Positions 10,101 to 18,895 of a stretch of 64,000 bases of DNA are shown here, piece by piece. The DNA is taken from contig NZ_OZ245832.1 in NCBI RefSeq assembly GCF_965228705.1, positions 62,001 through 126,000 on the forward strand, read 5' to 3'. Each line of letters opens with the position of its first letter. Position 1 is the stretch's first letter. Position numbers and translations under genes: made by a program. The DNA comes from Croceimicrobium sp965228705 (GTDB lineage Bacteria; Bacteroidota; Bacteroidia; Flavobacteriales; Schleiferiaceae). Below the pieces are notes generated by a model. The model had not been told where the DNA came from and ran no database searches. It saw nothing but the letters and a program-made list of their open reading frames with translations.

Positions 10101-11465
10101 GTTCTAGACAAGATGAAGCCCCAGTTTATTGATCAGGGGAAAGAACGCGGGCACGACGAAGAAAAACTGAATAAGATTTGGAAGGATTGGGAAGCTTTTG
10201 CAGCCTATGCCTTTAACAAATCGCATTCTACTTGTTATTCGGTAGTAGCCTTCCATACGGGCTACCTTAAAGCGAATTATCCGGCCGAGTATATGGCCTC
10301 GGTGCTTACCCATAACATGAACGACATAAAGAAGGTGACCTTTTTTATGGAGGAGTGTAAGCGCATGGAAATTCCGGTTTTAGGTCCGGATGTCAATGAA
10401 TCCCAATTTAAGTTTACCGTAAACGACGAAGGCGCTATTCGCTTTGGTTTAGGTGGAATGAAGGGCGTTGGCGAAGGCGCGGTAATGGCGATCGTGAATG
10501 AACGTCTTGATAATGGTTCCTTTAATAGCTTCTTCGATTTATTGAAGCGTATTGACTTAAGAGCGGTAAATAAGAAAACTTTGGAGAGCCTGGCTTTGGG
10601 TGGGGCTTTTGACAATTTCCCCAAGGTGCATCGGGCGACCTTCTTTAGCGAAGGACAGGATGGTAAGACCTTTTTGGAACGTGCCCTCCGTTATGCCCAA
10701 ATTCATAAGGCTCAGGAAGAATCTGCGCAGGTGTCGCTTTTCGGCGAAAGCCAGGAAGTAGACATGCCCGAACCCGAAGTACCAGTAGTACAACCCTGGC
10801 CACGGATGTTCTTATTAGGTAAGGAGAAAGAGGTGAATGGCCTTTACTTAAGCTCGCATCCCCTGGATGATTTTAAGTACGAGATGGATCATGTGGTGAC
10901 CAATCGTTTATCGGAATTCCAAATGATGGAGCGGATGAATGATTTCTGTGTGGCCGGAATTATTTCGGATGCCTTACACCTTACCGCACGCAGTGGCAAA
11001 CCCTTTGGTCGATTTACCATCGAGGATTACAGCGGTAAGCATGAATTTGCCCTTTTTGGAGACGACTATCTGAAATTCAAGTCTTATATCGAAACCAATT
11101 TGCTGGTTTTAATTCGTGGTAAAATTTCTCGCTATACGCCGCGCTGGGAGGGTGCTACCGAAAGGATCGAAGCGAAAATTAGCCAGGTGAGTTTGATTCA
11201 GGATGTATTGGAGCGCCATGCTCGCGGAGTCGAACTACAGCTGGCGGTGCAATCGGTGAACCCCGAAAATATAGAGGCCATCAATGCAATTATAAATGAA
11301 TATCAAGGGGAGAAGTCGCTGAATCTTTTGATTTTTGATGCAGAGAATCCGAAGATAAATCTGCGTATGCCGCGTCGTAGCAAGGCTGGCATCGCATTGC
11401 ATAAGCAGAGTTTAGATGCTCTGAAAGCCTTACCCTTTGCGCGAATGCAATTAAAGGCCGATTAA
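7158..11465 (+). CDS. dnaE: DNA polymerase III subunit alpha with N-terminal DEDD exonuclease
   Basis: Replicative DNA polymerase, 1435 aa. Residues about 1-185 are an epsilon-like 3'-5' proofreading exonuclease: FDTETTG (D6, E8), GHNLQFDN, and HNAAADVEATTR. The PHP domain begins near residue 254 (THLHVHTQYS). The C-family polymerase core has GPGRGSAAGS and the catalytic aspartates PDIDIDF (D662, D664). YQEQVM and helix-hairpin-helix blocks follow, then a C-terminal OB domain. The start is GTG at 7158, chosen because the exonuclease fold begins immediately (MFLIFDTETTG). The fused exonuclease is, as far as I recall, usual for Flavobacteria-type DnaE. It stands alone and is followed by trxA with its own promoter. 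Confidence 0.96.
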   Translation: MFLIFDTETTGLPIRDDAPLSDFENWPRAVQIAWQLHDEQGNLVEAQDFVIQPDGFDIPFNAAKVHGITTAVAKEYGVPLEEAMQHFSEAVKKAKFLVGHNLQFDNNILGCEYLRLEQENILEGLPVLDTGEETREYCQLAGGRGGGYKMPRLEELHEKLFGHKFAEAHNAAADVEATTRCFFEAVRLGIFTDKHLEWTEAERDAFAAANPAMIKPIGLKVQSFKELARELEARQAAGGRSGESQDIVLDADLKFTHLHVHTQYSILQATCDVNALINKAKEEGMPAVAMTDIANLYGAFKFVSAARAAGLKPIVGVEFYLCRDHKDKSVKDNGFQIVALAKNKAGYHNLAKLSSHGFTDGYYYVPRIDRDLLLQYKENLIVSTGSLNGEIPRLILNVGEKQAEEAFLWYLEHFGEDFYVELVDHGLEEERVVNQTLIRFAQKHGVKYFASNDVYYLGEGDANAHDILLCVKEGEYQSTPIGRGRGYRYGFPNDQYYFKTDAEMKQLFADRPEAIATTQEIVDKIEAYDLARDVLLPAFDIPDEFRDPEDEKDGGKRGENNYLRHLTYEGAKIRYGEITEDIKQRLDFELETIANTGYPGYFLIVQDFTSQAREMGVSVGPGRGSAAGSAVAYCIGITNVDPIKYDLLFERFLNPDRVSLPDIDIDFDDEGRGKIIDWVVNKYGQNQVAQIITYGTMAGKSAIRDAGRVLQLPLSETDRVAKLVPDVKLNKLFAWSDKEMSENLNGDLLPLGKQLKELSNQNSLEAQVVNQARILEGSVRNTGIHACGVIITPDDITKFIPVSVAKDSDLYVTQFDNSVVESAGMLKMDFLGLKTLSIIKDAIAIVKDRHGVEIDTDEIPLDDPKTFELYQRGETNGTFQFESPGMQKHLKALKPDKFADLIAMNALYRPGPLEYIPNFIARKHGTEEITYDLPEMEEYLAETYGITVYQEQVMLLSQSLAGFTKGEADVLRKAMGKKKRDVLDKMKPQFIDQGKERGHDEEKLNKIWKDWEAFAAYAFNKSHSTCYSVVAFHTGYLKANYPAEYMASVLTHNMNDIKKVTFFMEECKRMEIPVLGPDVNESQFKFTVNDEGAIRFGLGGMKGVGEGAVMAIVNERLDNGSFNSFFDLLKRIDLRAVNKKTLESLALGGAFDNFPKVHRATFFSEGQDGKTFLERALRYAQIHKAQEESAQVSLFGESQEVDMPEPEVPVVQPWPRMFLLGKEKEVNGLYLSSHPLDDFKYEMDHVVTNRLSEFQMMERMNDFCVAGIISDALHLTARSGKPFGRFTIEDYSGKHEFALFGDDYLKFKSYIETNLLVLIRGKISRYTPRWEGATERIEAKISQVSLIQDVLERHARGVELQLAVQSVNPENIEAINAIINEYQGEKSLNLLIFDAENPKINLRMPRRSKAGIALHKQSLDALKALPFARMQLKAD

Positions 11466-11476
11466 GGATAATGGGA

Positions 11477-11509
11477 TTGCTTCGTATTATGAATGAAAAA
11501 CTAATTTTG
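11477..11509 (+). promoter_or_regulatory. Promoter of trxA
   Basis: TTG (11477-11479), a 22-nt spacer and TAATTTTG (11502-11509), a full match to TAnnTTTG. It lies 24 nt upstream of the trxA ATG and gives the gene transcription independent of dnaE. Confidence 0.65.
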
Positions 11510-11533
11510 TAACCCTCAATAAAGGATTAAATA

Positions 11534-11851
11534 ATGGCATTAGAATTTACCGAAGCCAATTTCGAAGAATTGGTACTGAACTCAGACAAACCCGTATTGG
11601 TTGATTTTTGGGCAGAATGGTGTGGTCCCTGTCGTATGGTAGGCCCAATTGTTGAAGAACTGTCTCAAGAATACGACGGTAAAGCTGTAATTGGCAAAGT
11701 GAATGTAGACCAGCACGGCGAGATCAGCATGAAATACGGTATCCGTAACATCCCAACCTTATTGGTATTTAAAGGCGGAGAAGTAGTAGACAAGCAAGTA
11801 GGAGTAGCTCCTAAAACTGCTTTGGCAGCCAAGTTGGACGCTCAGATGTAA
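11534..11851 (+). CDS. trxA: Thioredoxin
   Basis: Cytoplasmic protein-disulfide reductase of 105 aa, the standard length. The redox motif is WCGPC (C30, C33), preceded by the VLVDFWAEW strand. The cis-proline region NIPTLLVFKGG is intact, and so is the final helix. No signal peptide, so it acts in the cytoplasm, recycled by thioredoxin reductase (not in this window). It is monocistronic: its own TAATTTTG promoter lies upstream and a clear terminator hairpin begins 20 nt after the stop. Confidence 0.97.
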   Translation: MALEFTEANFEELVLNSDKPVLVDFWAEWCGPCRMVGPIVEELSQEYDGKAVIGKVNVDQHGEISMKYGIRNIPTLLVFKGGEVVDKQVGVAPKTALAAKLDAQM

Positions 11852-11871
11852 GATATTCTACCAGAAGAAGA

Positions 11872-11897
11872 ACCTCGCTTATTAGCGGGGTTTTTTT
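11872..11897 (+). terminator. Rho-independent terminator of trxA
   Basis: Hairpin ACCTCGCT-TATT-AGCGGGGT (one G-T pair) followed by a run of seven T, starting 20 bp after the trxA stop. Confidence 0.85.
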
Positions 11898-11952
11898 ATG
11901 GGCAATCGGAGGCTTTTTAGTATCATTGTTATCTACCCTTTTATCCTGTAAA

Positions 11953-12891
11953 GTGGCTGAAATTCAATCATTAGAACCTTTTCACTACCGCGATTTTGAA
12001 CAGCTTGAGCTTTTGGCCAGGCAAGTGGTAGAAGGTTTTATTACCGGATTGCATAAAAGTCCCTTTCATGGCTTCTCGGTAGAATTCTCGGAACATCGCA
12101 TTTACAATCCTGGTGAATCCATTCGTAATATCGACTGGAAGCTCTTTGCGCGTACCGATCGTTTGTATACTAAGCGTTATGAGGAAGAAACCAATTTGCG
12201 TTGTCGTATTCTCCTCGATACTTCGGGCAGTATGTTCTATCCCCGGGAGCGTATGCGTCAGGTAGAAAATCCCGCTAAATTTTTATTCAGTGCCACCGCC
12301 ACTTTAGCCTTGATGAATTTGCTAAAGCGGCAGCGCGATGCCGTTGCTTTGAGTTTATTTGGCAGAGAAGATTTTCACAGTCAGGTAGGTTCAACCTATC
12401 AGCATCATAAGGCTTTGGCAACTAAGCTTTCTCAAATATTAAAGGAGAAATCTTTAAAAGGGGAAGAGCAGGTAAGCCTTAGTGATCAATTGCATTTAAT
12501 GGCGGAGCGTACGGAGCGCCGTTCCCTGATTATCATTTTCAGTGATCTTTTGGAGGTGCAGGATGATCCTCAAGCATTTTTAGATGCCCTGCAACATTTG
12601 AAGCATGGCAAACACGAAGTAGTTCTATTTCACACCTTGGATCGTGAGACGGAAACAGACTTTGATTTTCAATCGGGCCCTCACAAATTTGTCGACTTAG
12701 AAACGGGGCAGGAATTGCGCCTTAATCCAGCCGATATTCAAGGGGCTTATCAAGAACAAATGAATGCATTCCGCGATCTCCTAAGACGGAAATGCTTGCA
12801 ATACCGCATCGACCTGCATGAGGTGGATGTGAAGGACGGATATTCTAAAGTTTTACAATCCTACTTACTTAAACGTAAAAAGCTCTATTGA
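11953..12891 (+). CDS. DUF58 domain-containing protein (von Willebrand A-like)
   Basis: DUF58 protein of about 312 aa. The family is usually found with MoxR ATPases and vWA/BatA-type proteins in envelope-stress or chaperone modules, but no moxR is adjacent here. The signature is GESIRNIDWKLFARTDRLYTKRYEEE followed by a vWA-like MIDAS start, LLDTSGSMF (DxSxS present), and LIIIFSDLL. An in-frame TTG at 11926 would add nine residues; I prefer GTG at 11953 because the ELLARQVVEGF family block starts soon after. The stop overlaps the alkaline phosphatase ATG by one base (TGATG), so the pair is translationally coupled. Family call is sure; function and exact start are not. Confidence 0.85.
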   Translation: MAEIQSLEPFHYRDFEQLELLARQVVEGFITGLHKSPFHGFSVEFSEHRIYNPGESIRNIDWKLFARTDRLYTKRYEEETNLRCRILLDTSGSMFYPRERMRQVENPAKFLFSATATLALMNLLKRQRDAVALSLFGREDFHSQVGSTYQHHKALATKLSQILKEKSLKGEEQVSLSDQLHLMAERTERRSLIIIFSDLLEVQDDPQAFLDALQHLKHGKHEVVLFHTLDRETETDFDFQSGPHKFVDLETGQELRLNPADIQGAYQEQMNAFRDLLRRKCLQYRIDLHEVDVKDGYSKVLQSYLLKRKKLY

Positions 12892-14018
12892 TGAATTTCA
12901 ATGCTCTTATCCTCAGCTTACTGACCTTATTTTTTGTGGGTGATGCCAATCAGTCTCATGTAAAATCGGCAAAGATGCCTAAAGCTAAGCGTCCTAATAT
13001 TATCCTGATGATTGGTGATGGTATGGGCCACGCGCAATTATCAACAGCTCTGTTTTATGGCAATAAAGAGCCACAATACCTGCGCTTTCCCATTGTAGGA
13101 TTAAGTCGAACCTCGAGCAGCAGCCACAAGATTACCGATTCGGCAGCGGGGGCCACCGCCTTTAGTTGTGGTGTTAAAACCTATAATGGCTCCATCGGCA
13201 TGGCGGCAGATACTACCGCTTTAGAAACGATTTTAGAGTATCTGGATAAAGAAAATTGGAAAACAGGTGTAATTGCTACCTCTTCCATTACCCATGCTAC
13301 TCCCGCTTCATTTTATGCCCATGTTCCTTTACGTAAGCAGGAATTTGAAATAGCCGAGCAGTTTTTAAGCGCCCAGGTTGATTTTGCTGCAGGAGGGGGG
13401 AAACGGTTTTTCTTTAATCGCCTGGATGAGCGCAATTTGTATCCAGACTTTGCCAAAGCAGGTATTGAAGTAGATACTACTGCCCTAGAGGCTAAAGAAT
13501 GGCAAAAGGATAAGCGTTATGCCTATTTGTTAGCTAAAGATGGGATGATTCCTGTTTATCAGGGTCGGGATGAATTCTTACCTAATGCTACTGCCATGGC
13601 CTTAGATTATTTTGATGCTACTGCGGCAGATGAGCCCTTTTTTATGATGGTAGAAGGTTCCCAGATTGATTGGGGTGGACATGCCAATAATGGCGAATAC
13701 CTGGTTAATGAAATGCTGGATTTTGACAAAGCGATTGGCGTAGCTCTCGACTATGCTGAGAAGGATGGTAATACGATCGTTATTGTAACCGCTGATCACG
13801 AATGTGGTGGTTTCGCAATGGTAAGTGAAGAGGTGGAAGTGCCTTTCCGCGGCAAGCAAAATGATTACGACTCCTTGCGCTTTAGCTTCGGTAGTGGTGG
13901 ACACTCTTCCACCATGGTTCCGGTATTGGCTTATGGTCCAGGAACACAGGTGTTCAGTGGGATTTATCAGAACAATAGCATCTATCAGAAAATGATGATG
14001 TTGGCGGGTTATAATTAA
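12891..14018 (+). CDS. phoA: Alkaline phosphatase (PhoA family), exported
   Basis: Phosphomonoesterase that frees phosphate from organic esters outside the cytoplasm; 375 aa from ATG 12891. An N-terminal hydrophobic signal sequence (ALILSLLTLFFVG) is followed by NIILMIGDGMG, where the metal-binding Asp sits. The nucleophile is in TDSAAGAT (about S84). Metal ligands lie in GSQIDWGGH, TADHECGG and GGHSS. All core residues of the Zn2Mg site are present, so it should be active. It overlaps the DUF58 gene by one base and ends in a strong terminator. No Pho-box-like repeat was identified. The family also contains phosphodiesterases, but the TDSAAGAT motif favours a monoesterase. Confidence 0.92.
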   Translation: MNFNALILSLLTLFFVGDANQSHVKSAKMPKAKRPNIILMIGDGMGHAQLSTALFYGNKEPQYLRFPIVGLSRTSSSSHKITDSAAGATAFSCGVKTYNGSIGMAADTTALETILEYLDKENWKTGVIATSSITHATPASFYAHVPLRKQEFEIAEQFLSAQVDFAAGGGKRFFFNRLDERNLYPDFAKAGIEVDTTALEAKEWQKDKRYAYLLAKDGMIPVYQGRDEFLPNATAMALDYFDATAADEPFFMMVEGSQIDWGGHANNGEYLVNEMLDFDKAIGVALDYAEKDGNTIVIVTADHECGGFAMVSEEVEVPFRGKQNDYDSLRFSFGSGGHSSTMVPVLAYGPGTQVFSGIYQNNSIYQKMMMLAGYN

Positions 14019-14022
14019 AAAG

Positions 14023-14053
14023 AAAACGCGCCAGTAAACTGACGCGTTTTTAG
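14023..14053 (+). terminator. Terminator after alkaline phosphatase
   Basis: AAAACGCGCCAGT / ACTGACGCGTTTT stem with a single C-A mismatch and a T-rich 3' side, 5 bp after the stop. Confidence 0.85.
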
Positions 14054-14156
14054 AGAATACCCCCTCGAATGTTTTTTCAAGTCCGACTATCTATTACCCA
14101 CTAAACGAACTCGACATTCAAGGCCTGCACAAGGCAGACCAGGTATTTCTGCAGTT

Positions 14157-14504
14157 TTATACTGCGGGACGCAATAGGATGCGGTTCATTGAATCCAGCA
14201 ACATTTGTACCTGGAAAACGAGGTCCTGGTCTGGCATTTCGATATCCAAACGGTGATACAATGGTTCATTATGTGAAACGCTGAATTCAAAATGGTGATC
14301 ACCACTCCTGAATTCTCTGAGCCTAACTACCATCTCGTAAGTTTGATCGCCGCTACGGTCTTTCACCTGATAAAAAGAGTAGCGTGGCATTTTACCTCCA
14401 ATGAGTTCGGCTTCTCTTTCTTGGCGTGAAAGCTTTGGTATTGCTTGCACATGATCAAATCTTGCGGTTAATAGTTCCAAGGCTTCTTCCTTGTCTATTA
14501 CCAT
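14157..14504 (-). CDS. Small conserved-looking protein, function unknown
   Basis: 115-aa soluble protein that I do not recognise. It has no signal peptide or membrane segment. It is rich in charged residues, with alternating pattern typical of an alpha/beta fold (YEMVVRLREFRSGDHHFEFSVSH). The ATG at 14504 is the first in frame and is followed by acidic MVIDKEEALELL. It lies alone between two terminators, so it probably has its own transcript. Codon use looks like that of its neighbours, which supports a real gene. Confidence 0.6.
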   Translation of the reverse strand: MVIDKEEALELLTARFDHVQAIPKLSRQEREAELIGGKMPRYSFYQVKDRSGDQTYEMVVRLREFRSGDHHFEFSVSHNEPLYHRLDIEMPDQDLVFQVQMLLDSMNRILLRPAV

Positions 14505-14694
14505 AAAAAATCCCTCTATACAGATACAAATATAGGCTTTTCGAATACAAAATGACTATTAATCAGGCTGATGCAATAGCATAAAATACCTGTTGCTTTG
14601 CTAAGTTCTTAGCAATCAATTGTTTGAGCCTGATATTTAATCTAAGGATTCTTGCTTTGGTAGGACTCTGATCATGAGCGATTTAGCCTTAATA

Positions 14695-14728
14695 AAAAAG
14701 CCCCGATACCTTTAGGTTCGGGGCTTTT
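14695..14728 (-). terminator. Terminator of the T9SS amylase gene
   Basis: Hairpin AAAAGCCCCGA-ACCT / AGGT-A-TCGGGGCTTTT read on the minus strand, ending in a T run, about 20 bp after the amylase stop. The A-rich other side would allow bidirectional use. Confidence 0.8.
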
Positions 14729-14748
14729 CGCTCATTAGTAGGCTGTTC

Positions 14749-17538
14749 TTAACGCAGCATAATTTTTTGGTGAAAGCTTTCACCGTCTCGTTCTACCTGA
14801 ACCAGGTACATTCCCTTGGGGAGATTACTTACATCTAATTCGAGGTATTCTCCCACAGCAGTTTTTTCTAAGCTGTTTTGCAATAATAGATTACCGCTGA
14901 GGTCGTAAATATTTAATTGGGCATTCTCTTTTCCTCGTCCGTTGAGTTCAATGATCAAATGATCTTCAGCTGGATTTGGATAAACCAGTAATTGCTCAGT
15001 GAAGAGTGGATTTTCGCCCAGAGAAACATCGTTTTGTACTTCAATTTTTTGAGTGGTGTATAGACGGTATTCACCTGGCTGCAAATTAAGAGTAGCATTT
15101 ACATTCGTCACGTTGATGCTATCTCCGCTAAAATACTCGTACCACCAACCGGTATTCTGGAAGTTAGGATCCGCATTTTGAGCCACCACATCGAAGTTAC
15201 CGAGGATAGTAGCGTTGAAATTGCTGTGATCTAAATTGATTCGCTTGGTAGCGCCATTAAGGTCGTAACGATAGTTATTACTATTGAAAGTCGGGTTTTG
15301 TACCCGCAGGTTGATGATATTGGAAACCACCTGGAACAGACGTGCACGATTGGCATCATTTTGATAGTTCCAGCGAATGGGCTTATTACATACGCGACAA
15401 GGATCATTGATACCTACATCATAACCCAATTCGCCAAATTGCCAGAGCATTTTAGGTCCAGGGATAGTGTAGAGGAATAAAGAAGTTAATTCTTTACGTG
15501 CCAGGGCAGTTGCCAAAACTTGAGTGTCATATCCGCCAGAGGAATTACCATAGTTCAGCAATTTGTACATAATACGCTCCTCATCATGACTTTCTTGATA
15601 GGCTACTAGGTGCTTATAGGTCCAACCGCGTTGCGAATGGAAAGCGCCAGAGAAATTGGATCCGGATAACCAGCCCATGGCTGCTTCGCCATAATCGTGA
15701 TTGTGATTTCCCCAAAGCAAGAAGCCTTGATCCGAAAGGGCCTTTTCTTCGGCATTATCAGCAAAATGTTCCAGGATCATTACGGCTGAAGGATTGGCAG
15801 ATTCCATCTGGCTTTTGAGGCGGTTAAGGATATCCACCCGACTTTGATCGTACTGACCCCAAGCACCTACATTACCCAAGGTGTTGTTTTGAGTAAAGCC
15901 TTTGGAGAGGTCCATACGGTAACCATCTACCTTGTATTCGCTTACCCAATATTTCATAACGCGCTCCGCGAAATCCTTAGTAGCTTGAGACTCGTGGTTG
16001 AAGTCGTAGCCCACATTAAAATCATGTTTAGGATCTACATTAAGCCAGGGGTTTTGTGGAGTGGGTTTGCCATATTGACCCGCAGTCGGATCAAAGTACA
16101 ATTGTACAAATGGGCTCTGACCAAAAGCATGGTTAAGCACCACATCAATAATTACAGCGATTCCACGGCTATGGCAAACGTCTACAAATTCTTTAAACTT
16201 CTCTGGGGTACCATAATACTTATCTAAGGCCATATGGAAGCTTGGATTGTATCCCCAGCTTTCATTGCCTTCAAATTCATTCACCGGCATCAATTCAATG
16301 GCATTTACACCCAAGCGATCTAAATAGTCGAGTGTGTCAATCAGGGTTTGGTAATTGTGCGTAGCGATGAAGTCACGTAAATGCAGTTCGTAGATGATTA
16401 ATTCATCCTTACCCGGAGGTGTGAAATTGGGGTTTTGCCAATTGTAAGCGGGGCGATCCATCTGGATTAAGCTGGTGATACCCGTGGTTTTCCCGGTAGG
16501 ATAATCAGGTAAATTGGGCCAGGTGGTAGCACCGATATAGGAGTCGTTCCAGGGATCGAGAATTAATTCGGAATAAGGGTCGGCAATTTTAAGATCACCA
16601 TCTACCCAATATTGAAAGGCATAAAAATCACCAGGATTTAGGCTATCAATGCTCAACCACCAATCACTGCCATTCGGATCCTTCTTCATGAAATAATCCG
16701 GATGAGGTTGCCAATTGTTGAAATCGCCAATTACATAAACGTAGCTTTTAAAAGGAGCATGAAGTTTCAGAGTGATTTCAGAAGCGCTGTTGTAATTGAT
16801 TCCGTATTCGGTGCCGGAGGGAACGGCCTGAGTTTGCACAGGGCTGTTCACAACATAATACACGGTGTCGCGCTCGATGGTACTGCCATCATCAGCCACC
16901 AATTCCACTAAGTGCATACCAGCGGCGCCAGCGGCGAAGGTGCTGTTAATGCTGCGAGCATTGCTCACCGAGCTTTTTAATACTCCATTATCATAGATGT
17001 CGATATCCGCATCTTTACTAGTAGCTCCACTAAAACTGAGGTTTTGACCAGTAGTGGCGATCTGAGTATTAGCAGGACTTAAAAATGCCGCTAAAAGACC
17101 GGCATTCGCAGGATAAATAGGGTAGAAAATATCGCTACCATCAGCGGCGCGGCCTACATTATTTCCGGCTTGATCTCTAAATACGAAGGACAATTCGGTT
17201 ACCACCGTACCAGCACTAACATTGTAAAAGGTAGGGATGTGATAGGTAATGCTGTGTTTATTGTTCCCAAGGGGAGTCATTACTACATTCGGATCTGCCG
17301 TTCCCCAGTTGCCTTGCACATTTTGCCAGTTTCCTGGACCACCGGCCTGAGTGATAATTCCGGTGTGAGCATATACGGGTACAAATCCCACCAAGGCACC
17401 ATTTCCTTCAGTTGCGTCGAAGGTTATTGTGACCGTGTCATTTTGAGTTGGAAAGGCTGGGTCTACGGATACCACCTGTGCCGGGATGACCAGGGGGAGC
17501 AGTATCAGCATCCAAAGCTTAGTAATCTTAAAGTCCAT
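14749..17538 (-). CDS. T9SS-secreted alpha-amylase family glycoside hydrolase (GH13)
   Basis: Exported starch or alpha-glucan hydrolase, 929 aa. A signal peptide (LWMLILLPLVIPAQ) leads into two N-terminal beta domains. The second is CBM48-like (YVIGDFNNWQPHPD). The GH13 barrel begins at ELHLRDF and has all three acids: nucleophile D543 in GYRMDLSKGF, acid/base E590 in MILEHF, and D652 in ESHDEER. The last about 75 residues are a type A T9SS sorting domain (VYPNPAEDHLIIEL). The longest frame begins at TTG 17562; ATG 17538 is preferred because it places the signal peptide at the N-terminus. Likely surface-attached or released, it would feed glucose and maltose to the intracellular glucan pathway. 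Exact substrate is uncertain. Confidence 0.92.
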   Translation of the reverse strand: MDFKITKLWMLILLPLVIPAQVVSVDPAFPTQNDTVTITFDATEGNGALVGFVPVYAHTGIITQAGGPGNWQNVQGNWGTADPNVVMTPLGNNKHSITYHIPTFYNVSAGTVVTELSFVFRDQAGNNVGRAADGSDIFYPIYPANAGLLAAFLSPANTQIATTGQNLSFSGATSKDADIDIYDNGVLKSSVSNARSINSTFAAGAAGMHLVELVADDGSTIERDTVYYVVNSPVQTQAVPSGTEYGINYNSASEITLKLHAPFKSYVYVIGDFNNWQPHPDYFMKKDPNGSDWWLSIDSLNPGDFYAFQYWVDGDLKIADPYSELILDPWNDSYIGATTWPNLPDYPTGKTTGITSLIQMDRPAYNWQNPNFTPPGKDELIIYELHLRDFIATHNYQTLIDTLDYLDRLGVNAIELMPVNEFEGNESWGYNPSFHMALDKYYGTPEKFKEFVDVCHSRGIAVIIDVVLNHAFGQSPFVQLYFDPTAGQYGKPTPQNPWLNVDPKHDFNVGYDFNHESQATKDFAERVMKYWVSEYKVDGYRMDLSKGFTQNNTLGNVGAWGQYDQSRVDILNRLKSQMESANPSAVMILEHFADNAEEKALSDQGFLLWGNHNHDYGEAAMGWLSGSNFSGAFHSQRGWTYKHLVAYQESHDEERIMYKLLNYGNSSGGYDTQVLATALARKELTSLFLYTIPGPKMLWQFGELGYDVGINDPCRVCNKPIRWNYQNDANRARLFQVVSNIINLRVQNPTFNSNNYRYDLNGATKRINLDHSNFNATILGNFDVVAQNADPNFQNTGWWYEYFSGDSINVTNVNATLNLQPGEYRLYTTQKIEVQNDVSLGENPLFTEQLLVYPNPAEDHLIIELNGRGKENAQLNIYDLSGNLLLQNSLEKTAVGEYLELDVSNLPKGMYLVQVERDGESFHQKIMLR

Positions 17539-17787
17539 AGTAGTATAAAATTTACTCTGCAAAATACATAAAAATTGTAATGATGTAAAGGGGTTCTCGC
17601 GCTGTATCCCTTTGCTAGTCTAGTTTGTGTCATTTTTACACTTAAATCCAGTCCTAGCTTGAGATACGCGCTTTTTCAACAAGACCAATTTTGATGGGAA
17701 TCTGAAATTTTGAATTTGGAATTTTAACATTCCGGGCCTTCAATTTTTCTTAAAAGCCTTTCTTTGGTCTCCAGAAATTGCATACTC

Positions 17788-18366
17788 ATGGCTGATTTAA
17801 TTTTTGCCTCACATAATGAAAATAAGAGTCGGGAAATTCGACAATTACTTCCTGATTTTCAACTTGCTTCCCTCAAGGATTTGGCTTTTAATGAAGAGAT
17901 CCCGGAAACGGGAGACACCTTGGAGGCCAACGCGGCGATCAAGGCGGATCGAATCTTTGCTGAATACCACAAGCCGGTTTTTGCAGATGATACCGGACTA
18001 ATTGTTCCGGCTTTGGATGGTGCTCCAGGAGTTTACTCAGCTCGATATGCGGGACCGGAGGCCAATGCACAGGCCAATATGACTAAGCTCTTAAAGGAAT
18101 TAGAATCTAAGGAAGATCGATATGCCTATTTCGAAACGGTAATATGCTACATCGAAGCAAGTGGCGAGAAGCACTTCTTTAGCGGCAAGGTTGAAGGACA
18201 TATATTAGAAAGCCAACAGGGGGAAAAGGGCTTTGGGTACGATCCGGTGTTTTGCCCAAAAGGTGAGCCTTTGAGTTTTGCGGAAATGAGCCCCGAAGCA
18301 AAAAATGCGATCAGCCATCGAGGCCGAGCCTTACAAGCTTTTATTCGTTTTCTTCAGCCAGACTGA
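17788..18366 (+). CDS. rdgB: Non-canonical purine NTP pyrophosphatase (RdgB/HAM1)
   Basis: House-cleaning enzyme that hydrolyses dITP, ITP and XTP to monophosphates, preventing their incorporation into nucleic acid. At 192 aa it matches the family. Motifs: SHNENK at the nucleotide site near the N-terminus, TGDTLEANA, FADDTGLIVPALDGAPGVYSARYAG, KGFGYDPVF and SHRGRAL. The start is ATG 17788 (MADLIFASHNENK); an in-frame TTG 24 bp upstream is less likely. The 3' end overlaps the convergent rsmD gene by 26 bp. Confidence 0.95.
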   Translation: MADLIFASHNENKSREIRQLLPDFQLASLKDLAFNEEIPETGDTLEANAAIKADRIFAEYHKPVFADDTGLIVPALDGAPGVYSARYAGPEANAQANMTKLLKELESKEDRYAYFETVICYIEASGEKHFFSGKVEGHILESQQGEKGFGYDPVFCPKGEPLSFAEMSPEAKNAISHRGRALQAFIRFLQPD

Positions 18367-18895
18367 AAAAACTGAAAGCTACCTTCCCGTAATTACGAGT
18401 TTCATAAAAATGTTCCAAGTCGGAGAGGTCTGTATCCCGATCATGTTCCAAAACTAAAAAGCCATCCTCCGCAAGGAGCTTTTTAAAGATGATCTGTTCC
18501 ACCAATTCCTCATATTGGCTATAGTCATAGGGAGGGTCGGCGATAATCAAGTCGTAGGTGTGGTAATCGCGTTTTATGAAATCCAGGACTTCTGCTCTTT
18601 GCACCTGTAGATTATCAGCAAACCCGAGACTTTGAGCCGTTCTCTCAATAAAGCTGCAGCATTTTGGGTTTTGGTCTACCGCCGTAATTTGCTCACAACC
18701 TCGACTCGCTAATTCGTAGGACAAATTGCCCGTTCCGGCAAAGAGATCCAGAACCGTGATTTCTTCAAAGTAAAAATGATTATTCAGAATATTGAATAAG
18801 CCTTCTTTGGCAAAGTCGGTTGTAGGTCGAACCGGTAAATTGAGCGGAGCCTTAATTTGCTTTCCGCGAAATTTCCCACTAATGATACGGGTCAT
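18341..18895 (-). CDS. rsmD: 16S rRNA (guanine(966)-N(2))-methyltransferase RsmD
   Basis: SAM-dependent methyltransferase that modifies G966 of 16S rRNA during 30S assembly. At 184 aa it has the family's normal length. It begins with the typical RIISGKFRGKQI, has the SAM loop DLFAGTGN (50-57) and the catalytic DPPY (120-123). It is the last gene of a minus-strand trio: its ATG overlaps the DUF3822 stop by 4 bp, and its own end overlaps convergent rdgB. Linkage of rsmD to DUF3822 is common in Bacteroidota. Confidence 0.95.
   Translation of the reverse strand: MTRIISGKFRGKQIKAPLNLPVRPTTDFAKEGLFNILNNHFYFEEITVLDLFAGTGNLSYELASRGCEQITAVDQNPKCCSFIERTAQSLGFADNLQVQRAEVLDFIKRDYHTYDLIIADPPYDYSQYEELVEQIIFKKLLAEDGFLVLEHDRDTDLSDLEHFYETRNYGKVAFSFFSLAEENE

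Noticed and set aside
17539..17562. TTG start for the T9SS amylase
   Set aside because: Would put eight polar residues before the natural signal-peptide start at ATG 17538.
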